Shown here: positions 1-11,110 of the stretch, in pieces | Layout: every line of letters starts with the position of its first letter | Position numbering within the stretch: the stretch's first letter is position 1 | Source: Nymphalis io | Lineage: Eukaryota > Arthropoda > Insecta > Lepidoptera > Nymphalidae | Length of the DNA stretch: 64,000 nucleotides | Assembly: GCF_905147045.1 (NCBI RefSeq) | Contig: NC_065902.1 | Span: forward strand, 6,765,377-6,829,376 | Reading direction: 5' to 3' | Notes under the pieces: model-generated | The model's input: only the letters and a program-made list of their open reading frames with translations | The model's database searches: none | Told to the model about the DNA's origin: nothing | Position numbers and translations under genes: made by a program

Positions 1-430
1 GTTTATTTATTAATATATATATTATTATGTGTTTTTCTTATTTATTACGAAGCCAACGATATATACTAAGAAATACATTTTTTAATGCGTATGTATTGTA
101 CAGATTTCATAAACGAGTGAAATTAGTAATCTATAAATCAAAACCTAAAATAAGACTAAATGTAAGAAACAAAGAAAAGAAAAAACAAATATTTAAATTT
201 AACTTAACTGAAATATTAATTGAATTGAATATGTAAGAGGATTTCTTAAACTTTTTATGATTCTAAAGTAATGCGAAAGTTGAAAATTGTTAAATTTTTA
301 AATAAAAACTGTTTTGGCTAATTTCATCCTGTGATACAAATATACTGAAAAATTATGAATAGATTTTAATAAGCGAATACTTTGTATAAACTAGATGATG
401 GTGATATTCCGATGATTTTGCTATTTTAAA

Positions 431-730
431 AGCCGAGATGGCCTAGTGGTTAGAACGCGTGAATCTTAACCGATGATCGTGGGTTCAAACCCGGGCAAGC
501 ACCACTGAATTTTCATGTGCTTAATTTGTGTTTATAATTCTTCTCGTGCTTGACGTTGAAGGAAAACATCGTGAGGAAACCTGCGTGTGTCTAATTTCAT
601 TGAAATTCTGCCACATGTGTATTCCAACCAATCTGCATTGGAGCAGCGTGGTGGAATAAGCTCCAAACTTTCTCCTCAAAAGGGAGAGTAGGCCTTAGCC
701 CAGCGTGGGACATTAACAGGCTGTTACTGT
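431..730 (+). repeat. SINE-A copy, tRNA-derived
   Basis: This is a tRNA-derived SINE. The 5' head carries a pol III A box (TGGCCTAGTGG, 439-449) and a B box (GGGTTCAAACC, 481-491). It is followed by a tRNA-unrelated body that ends near 'cattaacaggctgttact'. The same body recurs around 22324, 27406, 38690, 47432 (minus), 50503 and 56620 (minus), so it is a dispersed family and not a tRNA gene. This is one of the two best-preserved copies. Confidence 0.85.
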
Positions 731-1333
731 TTGATATTTGTCGGTAAAATTGTGCATCTATCTTAATTCAAGCCTTAATAGCACCGTCGTTTATGAATCG
801 CCTGAGGCTTTTGTAAAATGTCCATCTACCAACCCATGCCTAATACAAGCTTTATACTTAATTGGAAAGGAAATTTATAGGAAAAAATAGACACTGGTAA
901 AATTCTGTTTGTTTAATTATGTTATTACTATCTATAAAAAATCAAGAAGGGCTGATATATTTTGAAATTTATAAAAAAAATATTGCAAGCGGAAGGTTGA
1001 ACGATTGGTTGTGGTTTCGAGAATTTTTCCTCGTGGTCACATTCTTGCTATTGTAATGTATATTACAATTTATAATCACCACAACGACGTAGTTGCTTAG
1101 AATTATAAATTAGTGAGCTATACTTTATACTCGGTATTTAACATTTATGAGATAAAACAATCGTTCATTCCATTTGAAACATAATTTAGCAATGTTTTTA
1201 ATAATAATATAATTTGATAAAATATTTAGTTTGGCATAGTTTTTACTTTAAATGAAGTTCAGTGGTTGAAGCCTAAAATAAAATTATAAAAACGTTTTTA
1301 ATAACGAACAAAATTTACTGTTACACATATTAA

Positions 1334-1337
<4 letters not shown>

Positions 1338-1385
<48 letters not shown>
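1338..1385. repeat. (TA)n microsatellite
   Basis: Uninterrupted TA dinucleotide tract of about 24 units. Confidence 0.95.
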
Positions 1386-1386
<1 letters not shown>

Positions 1387-1939
1387 CCTTAGATTTACAT
1401 ATTCCATTAGATTAGGTAATGGCACTGGCTACATTAAGTATTACAAACAGTTCTTTATATTAAATTATATAATATTATTATATATTTTATAATATTAATA
1501 CTGATTAAAGTGTGTGCTAATTTTCAGCTAAACTGGCTCAAAGTTCAAATGCCATATTTATCCCGTATTACCAGGAGAAATTAAATAAAATCATATATTG
1601 CAATAATTCATTAGGATATTTTATGCATTCCCAATTAGTATAACCGTAGCGAAAATACCGGAAAACTTTCTTTTTGTTATGGAAAATATAATATGTAAAT
1701 ATATAACAAAACACATTTTGCACACTTTCAAAAGTTGCTTATTTTGAAACTGGCGACCAAGTTGCATACTAATTAATCTGTTTTTATCCATATTCTATAA
1801 TCGTTTAAGGAAATTGTTTAACTGGATCTTCGGACTCTTCGGATCTTCATTATAGAGAGAAAGCTTGTGACTGTTTTTATTTATAAAATAAAGTTGATTA
1901 TGTATGTAATCGTATTTATCAAAAACAAAATAAAAGTGA

Positions 1940-2022
1940 ACTTTATTTAAGTAGGCTCTTTTCGGGTCGATCACGAAGGTTCTTATGAATATAGATTCTA
2001 GCGAGAAGAACCAGCAAGAATA
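1940..2022 (+). repeat. Repeat-E fragment
   Basis: The stretch ending 'agcgagaagaaccagcaaga' is matched at 54418-54515 ('accgagaagaaccggcaaga'). I recognise this as a common lepidopteran interspersed sequence, possibly the 3' end of a retroelement. Its class cannot be settled from the fragment. Confidence 0.6.
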
Positions 2023-2041
2023 CTATATATAAATAATTGAA

Positions 2042-2043
<2 letters not shown>

Positions 2044-2102
<59 letters not shown>
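2044..2102. repeat. (TA)n microsatellite
   Basis: TA dinucleotide tract of about 29 units, directly after the repeat-E fragment. The adjacency suggests it may have grown from that element's tail. Confidence 0.95.
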
Positions 2103-2105
<3 letters not shown>

Positions 2106-2206
2106 GGTGATTTCTTTAGTAAGTAGTTAAAATAGTTATTGCCAATTTAATAGTATTCAAAAAATTAAAAACATCGCCTTTTAAATCAATCAAATCATTG
2201 TCTTAC

Positions 2207-2272
2207 CTCCGTCAACTTGAGGCGATATTTTCCGGCATACATATCTTGCCATTTAATTCTGTAGTTGTCCAT
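2207..2272 (-). CDS. Candidate first coding exon of an unidentified minus-strand gene
   Basis: Read on the minus strand, an ATG (complement of 2270-2272) opens 22 codons beginning MDNYRIKWQDMYAGKY. They end exactly at a GAG|GTAAG splice donor (GT = complement of 2205-2206) in phase 0. The frame stays open upstream for another 15 or so codons before a TGA, so an internal exon is also possible. The peptide is not low-complexity and the stretch is less AT-rich than its surroundings. I do not recognise the protein. The downstream exons would lie left of 2207, possibly outside the window. The base at -3 from the ATG is C, not the favoured purine. It could be chance. Confidence 0.35.
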
Positions 2273-2888
2273 GGGTTTACCAATTATGGTTAAACGTGTT
2301 TTCTCGACAAAACAGCCCTTATTTAGCCTACAAACGTTGAGTCAGTCGTATTTGTCTGGTGAAACAGTCAGTTAACACGAACTATCGGTCGGTAATGAAT
2401 AATGACTCACTACGAAATGAACAGGTGTTTGAGATGTCGTTTGATGTAGATTAGTTTATGAGAAGTATCATTGTGTGATGTCAATTATGCAGTTTCCTGG
2501 TTGTTTGATAATGTATATGACGTTTGAAGTCTTACAAAAAATGTCACTTAAAATTTGGTTGCGATTGTGACGTATTATTTCTAAATCTTCGAGTCTAATG
2601 ACCGCCTTGTTTTTGTATCGCTTGTGTATCTTAGTAACATGTTTTGATATTTATCTTTAGTAGGGTTTAGTAACAAGCTGATTTGCCGGCGTTTTAGCAC
2701 ACGTAAACAAAGCCAGGTTGTTAGTCGTGTGGGTGGAGAATCCCCATTGAAACCAATTACGTTTTAAAACACAAGATTACATGTTTTTATGATACAAGAG
2801 ACAACAATGAACGTGCGTGGGTCGTCTTGTCTTTTGATCACGATATTCAAATAAAATCTTAATGAACGATTGTTTTATGGCATTACAG
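2273..2888. other. Noncoding block, end of upstream intron
   Basis: Apart from the AP-1 pair I see no feature. The right end is the 3' part of the intron before the 2889 exon, with acceptor 'cattacag' at 2881-2888. Confidence 0.5.
2338..2409. promoter_or_regulatory. Pair of AP-1 (TRE-type) sites
   Basis: TGAGTCA at 2338-2344 and TGACTCA at 2403-2409 are two perfect AP-1 heptamers with 58 bp between them. They lie just upstream, in minus-strand terms, of the candidate first exon at 2207-2272. Two perfect copies this close suggest an enhancer or promoter, but no TATA box or start site is defined. Function is inference. Confidence 0.3.
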
Positions 2889-4077
2889 GGGTCAGTACTC
2901 GAGCACTCTCGGCCGCTTCAGTCACTCAACGAGCAGATTGAACCCTAACGGTGTAGCTGACGAAGATTACACACGCAGTGCCCAAACTTTACCGAGAAAA
3001 TTACACGACCGTAAAGAGAAAACCACCGAGAAGCCAAGTTCCAGTAAGTACTGGCAACGGCTCACATCCAACAAACGGTCTACTAGTGCCATTAATATAC
3101 CGAATAACGTTTCGTCATCGCCCGAAGGAAAAGTAAACGGGTATACGCCTGGTCCGCCCAAGCCGGCGCGGACCTACAAAGGTCTAAACAGAAGTAAGAG
3201 TTTTGCTATGGGAGCTCCTGAACAAGAGACTCATCCACGTTACGTAACAGGAATGAGCCGAAACTATTCTACGATGTATAAATCAAATCCCCACTTGAGC
3301 CGACTTGATGAAACACCGGAGCAGCTGAAGAGTCCCGGAATCGTGTCGATAATCAATCGTAGCCAGCGTGATCTAGCCGATGCGGTTTCTCGCGAAACCG
3401 AGCGTAGACGTGACGGATTATTTGGTGCACGATACGGCAAGACGACACCGATAAGTAATGGCCACACGAACGGATATAATAAATCGTACGATGAAACAGA
3501 TAAAAAGAAGATATTTCTCAAAGGCCTCCGCGAAAGAGCCCCTGAATTGTATCAAACGTTACACGCGGACGACGAATCCGACGGTAGTAGATTATCTTCA
3601 AGATACGGCACTCCATCGCCACATTACAAGGAACGGATATCGGAGGAACGAAAAATACCATTGTATAAAACTGAATCATTGAACAGGGAGACGAGTCCTT
3701 TTGTATCTCGTTTGGAGACCAGAATTAAGTCACCAGTGAATCGGCGAGAGAGTAATAGTAGTGACAACTTTTCAGAAACTTATCGATACACTACTCGCTC
3801 GGGTGATCCAGAGCGTCCCAGCGTCACCGATACTGTTGAAACAGTTAGTAAAAAGATTATACCGTCCAGAGATGGCCGTTCGAAGGAGATTATCGAGTCT
3901 AGAGAAGTGAACTCGGTGACAAAGAGTCGGGGCTACAAAGAACCTCCCGCCGTTAAGTACTATGAAAACGGTATACGCAACTCGCAAGGCTATGAGTCGA
4001 GGAACGGAGCTGCGCCTCTTTATACAGAAAGAAGAAGAAGTAATTATAAGGTGTCTGAAAAAGTTAGAGATTATTAA
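2889..4077 (+). CDS. Terminal exon of an unidentified gene; basic Ser/Arg-rich disordered C-terminus
   Basis: An acceptor (cattacag, ending 2888) opens an exon read in phase as G|GT CAG TAC TCG, which stays open for 395 codons to the TAA at 4075-4077. The exon therefore starts at 2889. There is no ATG near its left end: the sequence reads through TTG at 2938 from upstream codons (QYSSTLGRFSHSTSR), so the true start lies in earlier exons, probably outside the window. The encoded tail is rich in Ser, Arg, Lys, Glu and Tyr, with no membrane segment and no domain I can name. Short motifs include SAQTLPRK, KYWQRL, RSKSFAMG and KKKIFLKGLRERAPELYQ. It resembles the disordered tail of a cytoskeletal or signalling scaffold, but that is a guess. 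Base composition (near 47% GC) and lack of stops over 1.2 kb make it clearly coding. Confidence 0.8.
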
Positions 4078-4440
4078 TTAACGTGAACGATATAAATTTA
4101 ATTTTGCCATATTTTTCATACAACATATTTGTGTCACATAGACTGAAATGTTAAATCGCATCACACTAGTTTAAGTTTGTCATTAACTGCATTCGTTAAC
4201 ATTTTATTGTTAATTTAATGTTAGTTGCTTCATGTAAAAAGTCATAGAGCTTTACTAATTTTATTTTATCTGAAATAAGTGATCTAATTCCGTCCAGGAT
4301 AATTAAACGATTATTTTATACATATTAACCTTATTGAAGGTTTTAATGATTTGTGAGTTATATCATAATTTTTATAACAATTTAAATCGATATAATTATT
4401 GAATAGGAATTAATAAATGTATTCATTAAATAAATATTGT
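4078..4440 (+). other. 3' UTR and polyadenylation signals of the 2889 exon gene
   Basis: Sequence after the TAA becomes AT-rich and noncoding. Two AATAAA hexamers, at 4412-4417 and 4429-4434, are the likely poly(A) signals, giving a 3' UTR of about 350-380 nt. Confidence 0.6.
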
Positions 4441-5797
4441 GTTAATGAACACTAAAATATGTGTTTGTTTCAATTAAATTATGTTATCATCTGATAATTT
4501 TCTCGAGAGATATTTTACTAGAAAGGATGTAGGTGCAATTAAAGTACATACGTACATTTTTATTGGTTTAACCGAGCGTTTGAATCCACTACCTCGACGT
4601 ACATGCCTTAGCCATTTTACTAACGTTGCAGAGAGACTGTGTCAGTGATTATAATTGAATGCAATAAGAAAATATATCTAATGCTACCAGGGTAACAGAT
4701 ACTACAAGGAGTATTTAATGTTTGTTCGGAAACTAAAGGGAAATTTAAAATTTAAATCTAGTTTTAAAAGCCCAAGTAGTAATTACGTAATAAAATTCGT
4801 GTTTTAGATTCGTATAATGCATTAAAATGAATACGTCGCATACTTTTAAAATATTTAATTTCTGTCGCGTTAACGTTTTACATCATACTTAAACCAATAA
4901 AACATATATTTTTAAGTATGGAGCTATTTATTCAAGTGTTCTTTAAATATTCAATGATTATTAAACATGAATAAGCTATACTTCAATGTTAAATTACATT
5001 TAACAATTAAAGGAAATTATTGTTGACTAGCTGTGCCGCGGTGCCACCCGTGTGTAACTTAAAGAAATCACTAAGAGCAGACTTATAAAATTTCAGTAAA
5101 TACAATATTTTTAGTTTTATTTTTGATAGTATTTATTGTTTTTCGCCGAACCCGGATCTAGATAGGGAAACGTACAATTAACCATGAGAAAAACAGTATT
5201 CCCTTAATAAATGTCTATTCTAATCTATTTCGACATACTTGGATGTCTTTCCCTGTGCTTTATTTATTGTGACTACAAACGATACCTTCACAGAAAAGTG
5301 TGTCCTTTTAAAACTGATGAGTAAATATGTGTATTTAAAAAATAAGTACTTATTATCAACTAGCTGACTAAGTATAAATATAAAAAAAACAATGAGAAAA
5401 AAAATATTTGTGACGACGAAACGAAATACCTATCTAACCTGTAAACTTTAACTTACAAAGTTATTTACAAAGAAATGTGATTTAAATGTATTATGTTTTT
5501 TTTTAAATCCGTTATATGTACAGTTTTTTTTAATAAGTCACTACCAAAATATAAAACAAACGAATAAAGACAGAAGTTTATCAGGTCCCTGTTACCAAGG
5601 AGCGCCGTGCGTCTCCGAAATACCTGCGTTCATTGCATATAACTTAACGTTATAGGCAACAGCGCGGCAGTCAGCGCACTTTACATATACGCGTGGGCAC
5701 GTTTAAATTCGACATATCCCAGCATAAGCTGAACCCTATTTGATACGATTGCTCATATATATTTGAGCCCAACTTACATTGGATTCTAATCTTTTCT
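4441..5797. other. AT-rich intergenic block
   Basis: No exon seen. From about 5026 the text 'ctagctgtgccgcggtgcca' followed by 'cccgtgtg' begins a decayed member of the widespread 'TAGCTG..CCCGGCTTCGCACGGG' repeat group. Around 5590-5710 is a GC-richer patch (sagcgcggcagtcagcgc-type sequence) without a good open frame, which I cannot classify. Confidence 0.5.
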
Positions 5798-6217
5798 TTT
5801 CTTTTAAATTATGACTTTATTTTGTTCCTATATACTTTCAATCATCATCATTTTACAGATAATCATTTATAAGTAGCAAAAGTTTCAGCCAATTTAACTA
5901 AAAAGTTATTTTTACATAACATTTTTTTTAATAAATAAATATTTATTTAATAAATAATACATGATTCTTTAAATTTACATAGTAGGTTTTCACTGAACAA
6001 AAAGTTCAAAGTTTCTTTTAAATTATGACTTTATTTTGTTCCTATATACTTTCAATCATCATCATTTTACAGATAATCATTTATAAGTAGCTAAAGTTTC
6101 AGCCAATTTAACTAAAAGGTTATTTTTACATAACATTTTTTTAATAAATAAATATTTATTTAATAAATAATACATGATTCTTTAAATTTACATAGTAGGT
6201 TTTCACTGAACAAAAAG
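5798..6217 (+). repeat. Recent tandem duplication, 2 x ~206 bp
   Basis: 5798-6004 and 6012-6217 are nearly identical. Both start 'tttcttttaaattatgactt', both contain 'atcatcatcattttacagat', and both end 'cactgaacaaaaag'. I count about three differences (one A/T, one A/G, one T-run length) in roughly 206 bp, with a 7-bp spacer. The unit has no coding potential. Confidence 0.9.
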
Positions 6218-6560
6218 ACCTAGTTTAGGCCTGGTTGGAGTCGGCAAATTAAAATTTTGAAGAAAGGATTAAAATAATTTATACATATAATATAGAGCTA
6301 CTCGTTAAGTATTATTAGTTATACATCGTTCGCGAATGGAAAGTCATTGAAGTTGAAAGCGAAATAATGTTACGTGGCCAAATTTACGGAAATTGGTAAT
6401 ACCTACCTATTCGAAAATTGTACACAAATAAGTTAGATTTTAATTTAGTTTCGGAAGGGGAAACGAGTTAACAATTACCAATATTTTGTTTTTAATAAAT
6501 CAAACATTCGAACAAAGGTATTATGAATAAATTACTAAAATAATAATATTAATTATAATA
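6218..6560. other. Noncoding, nothing recognised
   Basis: AT-rich, with stops in all frames and no repeat family recognised. Confidence 0.5.
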
Positions 6561-6920
6561 TCTCCCAGGCCGATTTCGGCTACGGCGGCCAATCTTAAGA
6601 GTGATTAGCCAACTACGCAGAAGATATTATAGTACACAAGTGTGTGCTCAAACACAGGTGTTCTCTATTACTCTAACTCTCATAATCCGATGGGACGGTA
6701 ATCCGACACGACTGGAAAGAGTTCAGGCGCAAGACCAACGGCTTAACGTGCTTTCCGAGGCACGGGAGTTTACTTCCAACTTCCAGACTGCTCCGGGCTG
6801 CTACTGAGAATTTTTCAGACAAAAAACCCAATAACTGTTTACTGGCCCGACCTAGGAATTGAACCCAGGACCTTCAAGTCTGCGGCCTTACATCAAGCCA
6901 CTAGACCAACGAGGAAGTCA
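6561..6920 (-). repeat. SINE-B copy, tRNA-derived
   Basis: On the minus strand it begins with a tRNA-like head, with A box TGGTCTAGTGG and B box GGTTCAATTCC. A GC-rich body follows, with a core near 'cgacacgactggaaagagtt', and the end is 'gccgaaatcggcctgggaga'. An AT-rich (ATT)-type tail lies at the left edge. The other copies are at 7575, 13472, 23454 and 54873. Flanking AT-rich DNA hides any target duplication. Confidence 0.85.
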
Positions 6921-7362
6921 ATAAAAATAATATTCGTAATATCAAGAGAATTATTTATAAATTGGCAAGTGACATCTGGCGGAACTTATAGAATTTTTAA
7001 GTACGTTTGTTATAACCTAATAGTGCTATCATTATAACGTAGATGGCGTTACAAAAATAAATATTTAGTTATGCAGTTGCAAGGAAATATCAGCCTTAAA
7101 AATTTATTATTCGTCTGTTTACATAATGTTTTATTTTATTGGTATTACACTTTATTAATTTTATATTTGAGTTTATGATTTATTTTGTTAATTTCTTCAC
7201 ACTTCAACGTTTTTTCAATAAATATTCATTCCGAGATTATTTTAATGGGAGTAAATTTTTTTGAAAAAAAAATAATTGGCTTTATTTCTTGTGTGTCATG
7301 TCTGTGTCGATTTTAAATCGATGTTAATGTTTATTTTGTAAAATATAGGAAAATCAGCTTAG
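6921..7362. other. Noncoding, nothing recognised
   Basis: AT-rich spacer between SINE-B and the GC island at 7363, with no supported feature. Confidence 0.5.
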
Positions 7363-7479
7363 ATTCGAAAAATCTACTGGCGCGCCTTGGGCACTGACTC
7401 CGCAGGCCGACTCGAATGGGGTGACGGCAAACAGCATGAGCTCTCTTATGCCGTAGCCGCACTATTCCTTCGTTGCTAA
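7363..7479 (+). pseudogene. Coding-like GC-rich island, possible terminal exon or gene/TE relic
   Basis: After 'atcagcttag' (a possible but weak acceptor) the plus strand is open for 38 codons ending TAA at 7477-7479. The peptide includes YWRALGTDSAGRLEWGDG and HELSYAVAALFLRC. The core (about 7376-7460) is roughly 58% GC in DNA that is otherwise near 25-30%. One minus-strand frame is also open, so the strand is not certain. I do not recognise the protein. Candidates are a last exon of an unseen gene, a retrocopy scrap or a piece of a transposable element. Confidence 0.3.
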
Positions 7480-7574
7480 TATATATATATTATTAACGTA
7501 ACTGTTTTTTATTTATTTTACTTCATATTTGTTTATTGGTTTTCTTTAGCTATAAATACAGAGTATGAAGAGTA

Positions 7575-7951
7575 ATAATATAATAATAATAATGTCCTCC
7601 AGACCGATTTCGGCCACAGCGGCTAATCTCAAGAGAGATTAGCCAATTACGCAGGAGATATTATAGCCCAAGTGTGTGCGCTAACACAGGTGCACTCTCT
7701 ATTCCCTAACTCTCATAATCCGATGGGACGGCAATCCGACACGACCGGAAAGAGTTCAGGCACAGGAACAACGGCTTTACGTTCCGAGGCACGGGAATAT
7801 GCACACTTCCAACTTCCAGACTCCGGCCTGCTACTGAGTATTTTCTGGCAGAAAAACCTAATAACTTTTTATTGGCCCGACCTGCGAATTGAACCCACGA
7901 CTTTCAGGTCTGTGGTCTTATAAAAAGTCACTAGACCAACGAGGCAGTCAA
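7575..7951 (-). repeat. SINE-B copy with target-site duplication
   Basis: Same family as 6561-6920, in the same orientation, with an (AAT)n run at the left edge forming the minus-strand tail. It is flanked by a perfect 11-bp direct repeat TATGAAGAGTA (7564-7574 and 7952-7962), the expected target-site duplication of LINE-mediated retroposition. The 83- and 86-codon open frames over this region are products of the SINE and not genes. Confidence 0.9.
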
Positions 7952-7962
7952 TATGAAGAGTA

Positions 7963-8744
7963 TGAACACAATAAAGAGTATCTTATTGGTATGTATAAGG
8001 TATATTTTGATTTATTTTTCAGCAATCCAAATTATTGCTATTTGGCGTTAGATAAAGTAGGTGGTACCCGTCCAGATACGTCTGCTCAAAGCCCGATCAT
8101 TGTTTTATATAAGGTACTGATACTTATATATACCTATATAAAAAGATGATCACACACAACGAGCTCTTAAGATTAAAATATTCAAATATTGTGAAGGCTA
8201 AATTATAGGTATAATTGTTATGCTGATATATGATTATTGCATTAACTTGATTCTATTTATAATTTATTTCATCAAGAAAATACAAATTATCTATGATCTT
8301 GACAAATTATAATGACAATGAAAATTAATTTTAACGACCAAACAATAACAGTTCTCATACAACAACAGGTATATCTTATGATTGTTGTTCTTTAATGATG
8401 TTCATAATTACATATCATTGCGATTAATGTAGTAATATGAATAGCGACAACCTATAGCTTGTCATCTAATAACTAGTAATACACAGAGGCAAATAAATTA
8501 ATAATATTGTGGTTTTTCTTATCAAACATGAGACGTTTTGCAAATGATACCCTACAAACTGGGGGATTGGTGATGTGCGATTTTACCCATTAAACCTCTG
8601 CTATGCTCATGATTGGAAAGGCTCGTCTTATATGTGAGAACTTTTTTTTCTGCACCCAGAGATGAACACTTCTCTGGTTTTTATGATAAATTGGAATGTA
8701 TCTGTATTCATGTTGCATTATTATTGTTGAGGGATTATTTCTTA
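7963..8744. other. AT-rich noncoding block
   Basis: No gene, RNA or classified repeat seen. Confidence 0.5.
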
Positions 8745-8903
8745 TTAGAACAAAGGAGCTGGTCCAGGATGTCATCGTAGACGAAGTGATTGCCGTTGGG
8801 CTTTTAGTGAATATTCCGGCACGCTCGGCGTCGGTGAGTCCCAATACTGACATTACCATTGCGTTTATCCAGCGAGATAAAAAACGGTGTCGTGGTATGT
8901 AAT
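8745..8903. other. GC-rich coding-like island, strand unresolved
   Basis: About 150 bp of higher-GC sequence, open on both strands. The plus reading gives KELVQDVIVDEVIAVGLLVN, then IPARSASVSPNTD, and ends at a donor-like CGTG|GTATGT near 8894. The minus reading (8590-8859) gives 89 codons including GLTDAERAGIFTKSP. No homology recognised. It could be a lone exon, a pseudogene or part of a DNA transposon. Confidence 0.25.
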
Positions 8904-9750
8904 TTTAAAATTTTTAATATAAATAGATTTTATACCTGATAATATATTATTCTTATTTTTCCATGATCTAATGCCGTGGTTTGCCCAGTGGCTGAGATTC
9001 GAGCATAGTCATTATTATTAATTGAGGAAAATGTATTTTAATGTTTCGAACCAATTAGTTTTTTTTATAACAATATAGTTCGTTAATAGCTTCAAAAGAA
9101 AATCGAGTGACAAACGGAAGATGAAGAGGTACTGAATTGTTTCGTCTTTGCCCATTTATATATAGATTAATGCATTACGTTGATGATAAGATAACGTTGA
9201 ACTTTAAACTAGACAGATAAGTAATATCAGTATGATTAGCTGTTTATAGTTGTCTTTTTTGTTTGTAAACATGAGTATGCATTCATTTATTCATTGCTAC
9301 TAGATATTGTTACGATCAGAGCTTCACAAAATCTTGTTATTTATTTGGATTTTTTTTTATGTTTGCATAAGAACCAATTGTCTATGGTAATAGTGAATAT
9401 CAATGGATAAAGCGAATGATGATGATGGCCGACTGGTGTCGATTTTGTAGCACGAATTGTCTAGTCATTTAATGTAACTTAAACTATAGCTGTCTCTTTC
9501 GCGTGGATGAGATAAAAAGTATAGCCCGTATTGGTTATGAAATTTGTTCCGAAATTATGTCCTAGAATTCCTGCATCATTGTCTTGTTTTGTAATAGACT
9601 TATTAAAAAATACTATATATTACGTAATGTAGCATGACTAAAATATACGGATATCATTTTTTTTATTGTTTCACGGTCAAATGTTGTTCGAGTATAATGG
9701 ACGCTATTGCACTTTAACTATTATAGATTGATTAATTTTTTTCTTATAAA

Positions 9751-9925
9751 ATGAATAGGCCACCTGATTGTTAATGTTCACCACCATTGGGCCTGTAAGA
9801 AATATTAACTATTCTTTACAACGCCAATGCACCACTGACCTGGCTCACTGGTTCAAACCAGAAAGAAAAGAATACTAAGTATTGCTGTATAGCGGTAGAA
9901 TGTGTGATAACTGGGTGGCAAACAG
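9751..9925 (+). repeat. Repeat-C copy
   Basis: Diverged member of a very common dispersed family. Hallmarks are 'caccaccattgggcctgtaa', 'aacgccaatgcacc', 'tggctcactggttcaaacc' and 'gtattgctgtatagcggtag'. Better-kept copies are at 20008, 44705 and 61030. It has no tRNA-type boxes and its class is unknown. Confidence 0.7.
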
Positions 9926-10732
9926 TAACAATATTAGAAGTGAAGGCCTAGACGAGGTATCCGGGCCTTGAACTTTTTAAAAAAAACTTAAAAGATTTTC
10001 CAAATAGACTTTCAGATTTTTGTCCCAGTCGTCCGTTTATGATACATATTAAAGTCCAATTATTACGTTGTTAAGTGAATGTCATTTATCCTGTGACTTC
10101 AATTATATAACAATAACATGTATAAGGCAGCCTTGAGCTGATGTTGCAGCGTCATATGGAATCAGCTGGATCCTCAACTCATCAACTTATAATAAAGAAA
10201 TCGTGTTTGAGCTAATTGCAATTTTACCCCTATGAAATCAGGAGAGTCATCCAGTATATTGTATTTACACGGAGTCAATAATTTTGAACTACTAAAAATT
10301 AAAAACATGTATAATCATATCATATACCGTTTCAAGTATGTTCATAACAGTGAAAACTATTTGTTGAGGTTTATTAATATTATACGTAAGAAAAGTATGT
10401 TACGGTAGTTTTAATTGACTTTAGAGAATATTGTTACAAATAAATAATGTTAAAATAAAGGTTGCATAGATTGTTAATGTTGTATGTAGTTTTGTTAGAA
10501 GAAACGACGTTAAGTTTATGTTGTTTTAATAAGTTAAAAAAAAAATTCAAACTGATCAATCAACCAACCAGCTCTAAACGTGTTTTGGCAAGGAAGAGTT
10601 AATTGTAGATTAAATTATTTATATCTGACCTTTAAAAAATAAAAACATTTCATATATTTAAAATAAAAAAAGTAACATAAAATGTATGTTGTTTTTATTT
10701 TGGTATTATATATGTTTTGATATTGCAATACT

Positions 10733-10875
10733 CCACGTACTTTCACAGTGTGTTACACTGGCTCACTCAACCTTCAAAACACAACAATACTAAGCATTGC
10801 TGATTTGCGGTAGAATGTTTGATGAGTACTCACGCAGTAACCACCCAGACGAACTTGCACAAAGCTTTACCGCCA
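10733..10875 (+). repeat. Repeat-C copy, partial
   Basis: It retains the middle and right parts: 'acactggctcactcaacctt', 'gcattgctgatttgcggtag' and 'acgaacttgcacaaagcttt'. Confidence 0.7.
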
Positions 10876-11110
10876 AGTTGTCGTGTGATATACTTTACCA
10901 GTGATAAATTAGAGTGCCTTATAATGTACTTTTGAAGTCCATCGAAGTCATAAAACATAAACTCTTAGTGCAATGAATCCAAGTACTAAGTACAATGAAC
11001 TTCGTTATTTGTAAAGTGAATACTGTTTCTCCATGATTGTAATTCTACCTACCTAGCTACATAGGCGTATATGAATCCTGCATTTTAGTTTTTATTTTTA
11101 TTTATTTATT

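Larger units (their letters stand above)
1..2206. other. AT-rich noncoding block with repeats
   Basis: I see no convincing exon here. The stretch holds a SINE-A copy, a repeat-E fragment and two TA microsatellites, listed separately. It may be intergenic, or an intron of the plus-strand gene whose last exon starts at 2889. The 69-codon open frame at 27-236 is low-complexity, Lys/Asn/Ile-rich AT-driven sequence and is not credible as a gene. Confidence 0.6.

Noticed and set aside
7672..8149. Open frames of 83 and 86 codons
   Set aside because: They are translations of the SINE-B copy and its right flank. The same peptides (SHNPMGRQSDTT) recur at every SINE-B.
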